Source: Cyanoderma ruficeps
Lineage: Eukaryota > Chordata > Aves > Passeriformes > Timaliidae
DNA length: 64,000 bases
NCBI GenBank assembly: GCA_008694505.1
Contig: VZDJ01007753.1
Span: 14,481,003 to 14,545,002, forward strand
Reading direction: 5' to 3'
Part shown: positions 34,601 through 46,100 of the stretch, piece by piece
Numbering within the stretch: the stretch's first letter is position 1
Layout: every line of letters starts with the position of its first letter
Notes under the pieces: model-generated
Told to the model about the DNA's origin: nothing
The model's input: only the letters and a program-made list of their open reading frames with translations
Database searches by the model: none
Position numbers and translations under genes: made by a program

Positions 34601-36481
34601 TGTTCACGGCCTGTTCACCTAGATCTTCCACCTGAACTTCTGTTTGATCCCAGTCTGTTTTTAACAGTGCTTAGAGGTTTTTCTCAATATGCTACTCTCC
34701 TTTCTCAGGGGGTGTGTTACATGAGTCTTAGCAGGTGTCATCCATAAGCAATGCCAGATCTGCAACCATTGCAGCTCTAGATTTAATTTTTTTGTTGTTA
34801 TTTTACTTATGAAGTTGAGATTTCATGGGGGTAGGCCTGTCCCACTACCCCCTTTTTAAGCCAAAAATGCCACATTCCCAGGACTCCCATGGATAGATAT
34901 TGGACCTGATAAAGAAAGACCATTTCTCCGGCCTAGTGGGTGAGGCTTAGAACATCTTGGAGCAGCCTTAGAATAAGACACAAGGTCCATGGTTTGTCAA
35001 CTTCCAGTCAGATACAAGAACAGCATGTGAATGGAAACAGGCCCTTACATCACAGTTGTTACTGCAGCTTGGATTTTGTCCTCTCAGAGGACACAACCCA
35101 CAGTTTTTTCACTGACACCTGGAAAATAGGAGGGAAGAACAAGATAATAGTCATTACTCTGCTACTGATAAAGATGGAAAGACTAATGCATTTAAGATCA
35201 AGAATTCTTGTTTGTCAGCTAATCTGCATGTCCCTCTGGTTCAATCATTGGTCCCTTCTGCCCTGGCTCACCAAACAAACAAAAGATGCACTCAAAAGCT
35301 GGCCTTGAACATTCTGCTCCATAGGAGCCCCTCTGGATGTGACTCAGACTCATCTTGTGAGTGTGTTTGTGTGGCAGGCATCAGCATAGGGACAGGACAT
35401 AATGTGAGAGTGCTCTGCCTAAGCAATCAGCCTCCATTTGCTGTCTTATTTCCTAGTCACATGTGTCAAGTTACTGACTTGCTGAGAGGCTGGATGTATT
35501 TCCTCTGTATTTTTCCAGGCAAACATTAGTTGTAGCCAGAAGAGTTTGTGCAGCAAGGTACTGTGCCCTACTTCACTGCTCATTTGTGAGACCCACCTGT
35601 CTGCAAACACTCATTCTGAGATGCTCCCTGAAGGGAACTTGGGAGCAGGTATTTTTTTACTTCAGTTTTTCTTTAGTATCTGAAGAGAGAGCAAGAGCAA
35701 GCAGTGCATGGCTGGAGTTCTCTGTTTTAATATAAAATAAGTCTTTTTCCAACATAATTTTAAGCTAGGAGAAAAATCATTCCCAGACCTTGTTCCTTTA
35801 GAAATGGCATCTAAATCTTAAGTCTTAAATTCCACAAAAAGGAAAAAAAATAGTCATTAGCCTTAGCAGCTGTTTCACAAACTTCCTCTTAGGTAGACCA
35901 AGTGCACTCCAAAATTTTCCTTCCATCCTATCATATATTTTCTGTCCGACTTTCATAAACAACAGAGGCTTAATAAAACTTACAAAGTACGTGCAATGCT
36001 GTAGAGTCAGGTACAGCAGTAACAGGCAGGAGATCACAGTTGGGTCCAAGCCAGACTGAGACAGCTTAACAGTGGCTGACTTTCCATGTTGATGAATGAG
36101 TGATAACCAATGCCTTGTTTTCCTTGCAGTGGACGAAGAAAAGAAGTCTTGATGAGCTCCTGAGAATTGTATTCAGTGCTCCTTGGCCTGCATGGAAATT
36201 CCTAGAAGAATCTAAAGGAGAGGGACATCTTGTCCTGTTCCTCAGGTTAACACATTCTTTAAGAATCAGGAAAATCAGCTACAGTCTAGCTCCCTACTGT
36301 GTGTATAGATCTGGAAGGAGTGGAGACTTCAAACCACTGGTACAAAGTTCACAAACTTGGTGTTGTTTCTCAGTAATAATAAGTCCTAAACATATTCACA
36401 AGTTCTGTTGCTGATCCTGGTTTTTGTAAGGAAGACACATGTTTCCTTTTAACCAAAGCTGGGTGTTCCATGTAAGCAAGG
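31656..36481. other. Intergenic region between ZFYVE19 and PPP1R14D (tail to tail)
   Basis: No coding sequence, RNA gene or known repeat recognised. It must contain the 3' UTR of PPP1R14D on the minus strand just left of 36482. I saw no canonical minus-strand AATAAA there; an ATTAAA (plus TTTAAT at 35726-35731) is the nearest candidate. Confidence 0.5.
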
Positions 36482-36550
36482 TCATTTCTTCTGAGGATTG
36501 GTGACTCTGCGGAGACCTCTCAATCGACTGAGCAATTCCGTAATGAAGTC
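36482..36550 (-). CDS. PPP1R14D: PPP1R14D exon 4 and stop
   Basis: Encodes DFITELLSRLRGLRRVTNPQ then KK and TGA, matching the family C-terminal helix (human FISELLSQLKKLRRL). Acceptor TTATCACAG. Confidence 0.93.
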   Translation of the reverse strand, partial: DFITELLSRLRGLRRVTNPQKK

Positions 36551-39500
36551 CTGTGATAAGAATTGGTTGAAGAAGGATGTTGTATTAATTCCAGTGCTTA
36601 CCAGCCCAAAGAGTACTGTGGCATTTCCATCATTCCCACATTCACCCTCACATTGAGCAGAAACCAGAATTTTGACATATATTGAGCAAACCTATCTTTT
36701 AGCTTAGGAAAGGAGACCTTGTGGTGGATGAGAAGGGCCTAAAAGCTCCTCTACTTCCCCTGTCTCCCTTTGGAACAGCCATGTTTTCAAACAGCCAGCT
36801 TTCTCCTCAGGAGCTAGCCTGACCCACTTCATCCCAGACACCTGCTTTTCTCACCATGTGATGACCTCAGGATGCTGTTGTTCTCTTTTAGGTTCCACTG
36901 CTTCCTGTTGCCACCATAACCTCCTGCCTACTTCTGCTGCCCTCCCAATCTAGGGCAAAGCAAGCTATTCCTCTTGTTGAACCAGTCAAGCTCCATGTTG
37001 CAAATTGCAAACCATCCTGGAGCTGTGCCAGTTCTAGAAGGAAGTGGCTGGTAGAGAAGAGGTGGAGCAAAACATGTAGGACTAATGATAACGTTGAGCA
37101 GGGGTTGAGGAGAGGCAGAGCAGATAGATGAGCAGTTAATGGAGACAAACCCTGACTACGTTGCTGACACAGTCAAGGACTATGAACTAAACTGGCCTAT
37201 CTGGTTGTTCCAAGCAGAAGACAATGTAACTAGTGCAAACTTTACCCTCTGCATGGCAAGTAACATCACCATAAAGAAGTGGGCAGCCTTTTTTACCCAA
37301 AGCCATAGCTACATGTTCTTGTCATTTGGCAAGGTCACGGGAAGTATTGCAGCTTGTTACCATTTGTGCTGTGTGGAAGCCCAATGTCCTCACTTAGGTG
37401 ATAAGAGGTTGTCACAACATGCTCTGGAAGTAAATGCCTAGGATCATGCATTTCTTTTCAGTCAGTCCTTTCAGTTTCTTGTCTGCTTTCTGCAGTTAGA
37501 TTGCTGTGATCTTTCAAGGGGACTGGATTCAAGATCCCCAGGGTGAAAGCACGTGTTTTTGCCAATGGGGCAGCAGTATCTGTATTCAGCAGCTACTGTG
37601 CTGGCCGCAAGACGCTTTCATGGCTTATGACTTAGCAAAGCAAACTCTCTTCAGTTATCACTCTGGGAATGTAGCATTCTTGCCTCATATCTGGCATTCA
37701 GACACTCTGAAAACTATTTCATATTGCCAGCTTTACTGAAACGCCTGCTAGGAGAGTATCTGTGATGATTGCTACAGCCCAGTTTCATTTCACTTAATTA
37801 ATTAATAAATTCAGATATTAATTGTCAGTCAGTCATGCATTCATTTCATTTTCTGTGTGTTCATCACTGCACAGCCACATTGGCTCAATAACATGTGGGG
37901 TCTGATGGACGATGTGCCAGCAGAATGTTCACATGCGGTGCATGTTGCTGAAGCGGTGATGGGGACTACCTTTTGCACAGGTGTGCAGTGCAGCAAAGGC
38001 AGTCCCTGTGTGGTGCATGCACACAGTATTGCCTCCAATTGTCTGGACATTGTGGGATTTCACTGTCTAATTCAAAGTCAAAACTTGTAAAGTTACATGG
38101 GATGGAAAATCCATGTATAAAGCTAACCTACATGGCCACTGCTCAGCAGTTATCTTCCCAGTCCAACCTAAGGGCCATTCTACATTCTTATCCTCATAAC
38201 CCTAGAGTGTTTTAAGCTAAGAATGCATTCAGTTAACAGTGTAAAAAAATGATTATGTAAGCTATGTCACTGGTTAGGCTTTTCTACACTGATGATCAAA
38301 TAGCAGCTCAGACTGATCAACTTAGGATATCCAAAACATGGAAAGAACTTCCACTGATTGTGAAGTGTAATACTTTATTTGCTCCAGTGCCCTGCCTTCA
38401 GCTCATCCATGTGCATTTATATGTAATTTTACAATCCCAGAATAAAGTGACAAACAACTCCCATTATGATTAAACAAATCTGCAGCATGGTAGTGTCTTG
38501 GCTACTCAGCCAAGCAGCAGCAAAGACACTGTAACAGAATAGTATAACATGTTTACATGTAAATTTATATGGTGCTTCACTCACCTCTGTGGGGCTGGAG
38601 CATTCATGGAGAATTTCCTAAAAAAACAACGAGTCGTCATTTTAGTATTTTATGAGTTGGTCTAATTCTCCCTTCCCTACGAAAAGGAAGGCACAAGAAA
38701 GCACCATGCAACACTACAAACACCTATTCTCTATCTCACATGCCACTAGTCTTTATGATGAAAACTTGACTAACTTAAAGTCACCAAGTCCCTCTATCTG
38801 ACCTGTAGTTTTAATTTCTGTTCTTCATTAGGGACCTCCAGGAGATCTTCAAGATCAATTTGTGGTTCAGGAGCTGCTGCCTCTGTTTCCTCCCTTAGCT
38901 AAAAAGGAAAAAAAACCACCATAGTTAATTAACTTTCAAACTACTAAGAAATCTAGAGGCCATCTTTAAAGAACTAAGCAGCTGAGTTACAATAAAACTG
39001 CTGCAAAGTTGAGGTCAACACATAAATCATCTCAAAAAAGGGAGATTCTTATAATGAGGGCATGGCTTCCAGCCCCTTTGTGATGTCTCTTACAGCCAAA
39101 CATCCTGACGTACACATTCATCTTCTCCAACCACTACACTGCTCAGGGACCATCACCCATCATTGGAAGACCATTTCAAGGACACCAAACTGCAATGCCA
39201 TGTACACCAGCCTGTGACACCCTTCCTCTATGGAGAGTACGCCAAACAGAACTCCAACAGGCTTAATTTTAGAGAGGCATAAATAATACAAGGAGATTTT
39301 AGGGGTTTATGCTAATTACACTCACTTACTTTGTATTTATGCTAAGACTTTTTGCTGTAATGGAAAGAAAAATAATTATGCTGTCAAAAAAACCTAACAA
39401 TATATTGCCAGCTTTCTCCAATAGACAGAAGAGGAATATAATAATCTCCTTTAATGTAAGAGGGACCCCAAGTTTTGGGGACTGGAGTAATAATCTTGTA

Positions 39501-42500
39501 CTGCATGGGGGTGTTAGTTGGAAACATTTGTGAACTTGATCACAGACACATTTTAGCTTCACAAATCTTTGCAGGGAAAGCAGCCTGTGTTTTTCTAGTG
39601 TATTTGCAAAATGAATTTTTCACAGCACAACACTAGTGGTATTTTGGCAAAGTAATCAGTAGAATAAGGATACTGGGTGAACAGCACAGTACCTGATTGC
39701 CAGGTTGTGGCATTTATGGATGTGTATGTAAAATATTAAACAATAAAGACAATACTTATGGGAAAAAAAGAAACTTTTCCTGAGTAATTACTGCTACCAA
39801 GCCAGAGAGGAAGTAGGAAGCCTTTGTTTAACTTTGATACACAGTGGACTTAAGAATAAATAATAAACCAGAGTTAAATATATTGCACTGTGACCCACAC
39901 AGTATTTCTTCTTAAAAGTAATAGTTTTCCTGTGACTTTTTAGAAAACAGGTGTTGATCCAGTCTGACTTTGTCTCTGGTTAAGAAGCTAAGTCGGCTGG
40001 GAGGGCGAGACAGGCTAGGAAATCCATGTGGGTTTTAGTCCTAGTGTGGATGCTGTTCTGGCTTCCATATGCAAGGAATCATCTTGAAAATTACAGAGTC
40101 TTACTTTTGTTGCAAAAAAGCCTCATGACAGTAAATATCATAGCACTCACTGTATCAGGAGGTGATGTTTGAACTAACTTTGCTGGCATTTGAATCTCTG
40201 GAAGATACCCAGGAACATTGCGCTGCCAAGGGCAGGTGGAGCAAAGCAAGAGGTAACAGAGACAATTGTAATGGAAGTTGATGGATACAAGAAAGCCCAA
40301 AGAAGCAGGGCAACTAAATAGCCTTGTCACAATACACAGAGGAGAGTAGGATGACCTGCTGGACATCTCTGTGATTACAAGTAATTTACTGTGGCACATG
40401 TATGTATTTGAAGAGATCCTATTAACAGTCTTTGACCTGGCATAGCATTATGTTATGTAGTTCCTTGTAGCAAATCTCCTATGCTGGCCTGAATACATCA
40501 GGAAGCAGGGAAATCTGTTGTGCTGAAGAGATATTAGCAAGGGCAATCCACTGGCAATCTGTTCCTGTAAGGGCATGGCTGGGTTTCTCACTTGTGCCTG
40601 CTGGGAGACAGGCAGTAGGGAAAAAGAATCGCCTTTGGGCAGCTACTCTGATGACAGTAAACAGCTCTTAATTCTCTGGAAAAATAGAAGTGATAATGTA
40701 AACTGTCTTGTTTTTCTGCCACCTTTACAAATGTAAAGGTCTATCTCTGTACACTTCAGCAAGTAAGAGTAGGCACATGGAGAACTCCATCTTGGGTCAT
40801 GTTACTGGTCGTACCAAGTGCTTCTTGTCTGTCTCAGAAAAAACAGTGCCAAAAATTTAACTCTTTAAAACTGCAGTAATTCTCCAAAGGGAATGTTCTG
40901 TTAATCAAAGCAGCAGCCATTCTCCTTGCTTATTTCTAGCAAACCTCAGCAGTCAGGGAAAGGAATCTTTGAAACTCCAGGGGCAGTCCCTTAAATGCCA
41001 GTGCAGGCATGGTTGGGAAGCAATACTGTCACTGCCAGTCTTTTGAACAGCCTTCACTCACCAGGACTACCAAGCTAGCACTTTGCAGACACACTGAATT
41101 TTGCCTGTCTGACTGGGTCTGCTGATAACTTCTGCTCCCATGTGGACTGTATAATGTTTCATAATGCATTACCAAGAGGCCTAAGATACAGCTGAGAACT
41201 TATTGCTATCATTTTAATAAGCTATAGAAAACAACTGGAAATTCACAACTAACTTGAAGAGATTAGTGATTTTTACTAAGCAAACTGTGTTTGGGAAATC
41301 TAAAAAAGTTAGTTAACAGAACAGAAGCAGTAATACACTCATTTTCAGAGTGGTCATGCATTTGCAGAAGAAGAAAGGACCTTTTTCTCCATATTTGTTT
41401 TCTGCCTGTTCTTTGAATAAGGCATAAATTAAACCAGAAAATAAATGGTTTTGTCTCCCAACATGGCATGCAAATCTTGCACATTCCCACAAATATCAAA
41501 TAGGAAACAGCACACAGAAAATTATTATAATAATAACTATAATAATAAAAACCAAAAGCAACAACAATAATAAGGACAGACTTAGTAGCAGTTCCTGAAG
41601 TCTGGGTCTTCAGCTGTGGAGGTGACATCATTCTATAGCTCTCAGACCCAGAAAATCAGCCTGGGCAGGCAAAAATTTCTCTGCACCATCATGGCAAGTA
41701 GCATGAAACCCACCATTCCTGGTCTGTTCTAGCATGATTGCAATTTGAAACTGCTGATGCTCAGAGCAGAAGGCTCTAAGCAATCATCAGCTCCTATTTC
41801 CTTGTATCTCAAAAGTGTGCTTAACACTGCACTGGACTGCAAATACAGCATACAGGACAGAAAGGGCCTGGTACTTCATTTAGGCCATCCCCGTCCAGGA
41901 TATAAATAAGTGGTTTCACACAATTTGTTAAACCTATCTGTGTCATCTGCTGAAGATGGAGATTCTCTGTGGGTCAAGAAAGCTGTGTTCTCTTACTGTA
42001 TCAACCACTGCCCTAGAGAGAAAAGCAAAACCTTTAATCAAGCTATTTAAATGGGTTTAAGATCATGATGTACAATGGGGGAAAGCCTTTCATCTTTTAC
42101 TGTACCACACTCCAAAGGATTATCTCAAACAGAAGAGCACTATTGCTTCTGAAAGCACCCAGCCTAAGTGGCATGCATCAAAGGACAATGTATGAATAGA
42201 AGTGATAGTACAGGGTTAAAATTTCAATATACCCAGGCAGTGCTGGAATTTGAATGTCACTAACCCAGCAAAAAAATGCAACAGCTGAAGCAAAGACCTG
42301 TACCATTCAGGTGCTGGATGTGGGCATTCCTGGATCTTTCCTATTGGAACAGCTCTCAGGCAGGCAGGAAGAATTTGGGAGGGACTGTTCCTGATGCAAA
42401 GAGAAGCTCAGGCAAGGGAGACAGCTGTGGGGATTGTTGAAGATGAAGACATAAAATCTTTACATTTGAGCAAAGAGTTTTTTTCCCATTCTTCCCTGTT

Positions 42501-43168
42501 GCCAGTAGCGTGTCCAGACTCTGCAGGTACAGACACAGCACATTTCAAAGTGTCTCATTCAAACAGCAGGTAGGTCCTCACTGTTGTGTCAAAAAGGGAC
42601 AGGAATACACTGATCACTCTAACCCAGCTAGCTTGGATACTGCTCACTGCAAAGCCACTCACCACATGGAGTTCAGCAACAAGAATCATCCCTGGGTTTA
42701 TACATCTCTCTAGCTTGTGCTACTCATGCTGAGCAATAGCTACACCCCCTCAGTGGGTGCAACACCAGGCAGTTCAAAACCAGTTAGATTGCATCAGTGC
42801 GAGCTTCCCTGCTTGCCGACGCACCAGTCAGAGTACTGCAGAGGGGGCATGGAGATACCTACTGGAAGTTGAAGACAAGGAACTACTTCCAGTGAGGCAG
42901 AGCAAGCAAACCTCTGCGCCAGCACACAGGGCCTCTAGACCCATTCACCTGACAAGCGAGTGGCTGATTTGCTCCAGCTACTCACCCGGCACTGGTAGAG
43001 CTCCTGCAGCTGGGCGTTGATCCATTCCTCCAGGTCTAGCCAGCGCTGTAGGTCTTTGCGGTTGTACTTTATGGTCAGCTTGCCCAGTTTCCTGTGTGAT
43101 GATTCCTCCCCAGGTTTCTCTGGCGTCTGGAAAGTCACCCGGGGCAGTGCACTGGAGTTGCTGGCCAT
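36482..43168 (-). CDS. PPP1R14D: PPP1R14D, protein phosphatase 1 inhibitor (GBPI/CPI-17 family)
   Basis: Small cytosolic inhibitor of PP1. Family members become potent inhibitors once a conserved Thr is phosphorylated by PKC or related kinases. Minus-strand exons in coding order are 42986-43168, 38803-38898, 38585-38617 and 36482-36550, all joined in phase 0. They give 126 residues (human 145). The phosphorylation loop is KLTIKYNRKDLQRWLDLEEW (Thr32), followed by the helical PHIN core with PQIDLEDLLEV, EILHECSSPTE and DFITELLSRLRGLRRV. The start ATG at 43168 was chosen over an upstream GTG. The N-terminus is shorter than in human. Family members usually have Asp after the loop Tyr, but Asn36 is found here. 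The neighbours ZFYVE19 and SPINT1 are the same as in human. Confidence 0.94.
38585..38617 (-). CDS. PPP1R14D: PPP1R14D exon 3: 33-nt micro-exon
   Basis: Only 11 codons, EILHECSSPTE, corresponding to human AILGNCPRPTE. Acceptor TTTTTTTAG and donor GTGAGT are both strong. Confidence 0.92.
38803..38898 (-). CDS. PPP1R14D: PPP1R14D exon 2
   Basis: Encodes LREETEAAAPEPQIDLEDLL and EVPNEEQKLKLQ, matching human PEIDLEALMDLSTEEQKTQL. A long pyrimidine tract and TTTTTAG precede it; donor GTCAGA. Confidence 0.93.
41519..41575. repeat. AT-rich trinucleotide repeat (AAT-like)
   Basis: Interrupted run of ATT/AAT and CAA units (ATTATTATAATAATAACTAT, AACAACAATAATAA) in PPP1R14D intron 1. Confidence 0.7.
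42986..43168 (-). CDS. PPP1R14D: PPP1R14D exon 1: N-terminus and phospho-loop
   Basis: Encodes MASNSSALPRVTFQTPEKPG and the inhibitory loop with Thr32, ending INAQLQELYQCR before a GTGAGT donor. A Kozak-like GAGGATGG surrounds the start. Confidence 0.93.
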
Positions 43169-46100
43169 CCTCACTGCCTCCTCTGACAGCAGGAACTCGC
43201 CTTTCTCTGGGCTCCCTCACACCTTTTCTGTCTCCTTTAACCAAAGCCTCTCTGAAGCCAGTGTCTCCCAGCTCAAGCTAGTTACAGGCACCAAAGGTGA
43301 GAGGCATTGGTGGTCCTAGGGAGACAGTTCGGAGTGGCCACAGGGCTGGGGCAGCAGCCGGGCTCTGCAGGCAGAGTTACAGCCACAGACTCTTGAGTTT
43401 CACCATCAAATGTGCTGACAGGAGCAGGGAGGCAGGCACAGTTGTTGTAATAACATCTGTTGTTAAAAGAAGCCAAGCGAACCAGGGAATTGATGAACCA
43501 TGTTTGTTAATATTTAACACAAGTCAGCTCCAAGAGGTGGGGAAGAAGGAGGTTTTAAATTACTGTTTTCCTACAGGCATAACTTACATGCATGTGCAAT
43601 TCCAGAGGGCTGATCCATACATAATGCATTGAATCCTGCTGCAGTTCGTAGTCAGTAAACTACCTGCAGCTACAGGGTTTTGCTCCCTTTGAGATGGTAT
43701 ATTTGGCATTTTCCAGGTAAAACACTGGACCCAGCACAGATAAGAAGTGGTCTGGAATCAGGCAGCTCATCCATTATTTTACAGCAGTAGGTCAAGAAAT
43801 GACACTGCAACCCAAAGCTGGGCTCAGCAATTCCATTTTTTTTTCCTATATTCTTCTGTAAGGTAACTCTAGCTCTTTCAAAAAATTCTGTAGAAATCGC
43901 AGTGGCATGAATTTGCAATTATTTGAGCAAGGAAATTCTGGGATAAAATAAAACATCTGTGCTTGTATTAAGAAAAAAAGTACAGTATTTGATGAGATGG
44001 CACTGCAGGGGACGACCTCACTAGGGATATAGCACCATCTCCTTCCCACAGAGAAGTATTCATGGTAAACAGGTTCACCTGCTGAGGTATCATAAATGGT
44101 CATCAGACTATATATTATCAATGCTTGCTTTACAGTTCCTTCCCAACTGGTTAAAGGTCTGCAGCATTATTGGCCTATACCATTTAGAAGGCTATGTGTG
44201 AGAAGTACACACTGCTGTTCTGTTCAGAGGGACAGAAATCAGACTGGCAGTGACTACAGGGTGCCAGGACACTGGGACACCTGTGTCCCTCCAGCTACTG
44301 TCACACCTCTTTATTCAGCTGTTCCCAGAGCCCTCCAGCAGCCTGCCCACATGGACAAACCAACTGAGACCCTCTATCCTGAAGCAGATCAAACACCTCC
44401 AGTACCATGATTCATGTGGAAAAAGCAAGTAAACCTCTGCTATCAGGAGCCAAGGTATTTCCAGTTTGGAGGCCAAGAGCTTGATAAACCAAAGGAAAAG
44501 CCACCAACCCTTCTCCCACTGAAAGGCGCCGCCAGGCAGCATGAGGCAGTCTGCAGAGGGGCATAGTTCTGGCTCCAGAGGGATGGTGGAACAACCAGCC
44601 AGCAAAATCTTGTACACAAGGTCATAGAAAAAAGAGTAGGGCCATTACAGCCCTTATTTTCATCCTTAATGTGAGAAAAAAAAAAAAAAACCAAAACAAA
44701 ACAATCCTTTTCAGATGGGAAATTCTGCAATTTGGTTTCACACACATGAAGAATAAAGTATTAAAGTATACCTGAAACTGATATTATCTGCTCTGTTTTT
44801 CTGACAGCCTAAACTTCTGTTCAGAAGACAACTGTTAGCTATTTAATTTTAGCAGCTTTACCCATCTTTCCTCACTGATTGGCTGTATCCTTCCTCTCAT
44901 CCCACTCCTAAAACTTCCTTATTTAGATAAAAGTTACACAGAAAAATCTGTGTTGAGTGGTTCATAGCATATTTAGTGAGTGCAGATTCTTCAGAGACTA
45001 TTAATGGTGGAAACCTTGTAAAACCCATTACAACTATTGACTTTTCCAAGGTTAATACGACCTAAAATAGGCAGATATTCACAAGGTAAGTTTGGACCAA
45101 AGGACACACATTCAGGTGATAAATTCCTGTCCTGAAATAGAAGTGCTCTATTTTGGTGTTCAAGGACTGACATATTTGAAAGGGGAAAAGAGGGGGAAAA
45201 CTGTAATTCTTTGGTCCCAAGAATCTCCAGAGAGGCTGGCATTGAGAGCAGAGAAAGAGGACTGGACTTAAAGGAGAAGCTACTTGTTATCCCTGAGTAA
45301 CTCCAAATATCTGCAGTGGCTGAAGGGCTGGCAGGGAAGCTCCTACCTTCCATCCCCTGTGCTAACTCTGGTGCTCTTGAGCAGTTTAGTTAATCTCTAC
45401 ATGAAAGGTGGGGTTTGCCCTGTTAATATTCTGCCAGCATGGTTGAATTTATAAAGGAGAGGGTCCAGAAGTCACAGGAGAGCTGTGAAAATGAGGAAAA
45501 GGGGAACATAAGCTACTCTAGTGGCTCTTCAAATAGCTTGAACCACTGTTGAGTTGTAACCTGACTTGAGCTGAGATGCCACATCTGAAAAGGTCACAGG
45601 CCTGTAGTGTGAGTAACAAATTCACCCCACAGCCTGCACTCTATCAACAAAGTAACAAACAAGGGGCACAAACCCTCCTGCTGCTCCATTAGTGCCGCCC
45701 TACAGCTGAACAAGACCTGCAGAGGATGATGTCAGAGGCTCTCTCAGGAAAGATGCAATCCAAAATGAGCCAGATTACAGGATGTTCATCATACTGCTTT
45801 GTCTTATTTCAGCTTAGTCATGAATTTGTTGTAATAAGAAGGCAGCAATAAAGAAAGAAATGTTTGCTGATAAAATAGGCCTTCTCCAGTAATAAACTGT
45901 TTTAATCTATGATTAATGTAAGAAGAGGAAGCAAAACCAGTGCCAGATCAGTCCTTGAGGGTGTAGTAGAAGTTCCTGCAGGCACAGGACTGGGTGCCTC
46001 ATTCTGTGTAGGGGATTGTCGCCCTGAATTTTTTGCCTTCTGTTTTTGTTGCTGCAGATTCTCACGCAGCTTCATCTAAACAATGTGAATTTTTACAATG

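Noticed and set aside
36888..37148. Minus-strand open frame rich in Leu/Ser, considered as a PPP1R14D exon
   Set aside because: The four phase-0 exons already give a complete PHIN domain; this frame shows no family resemblance.
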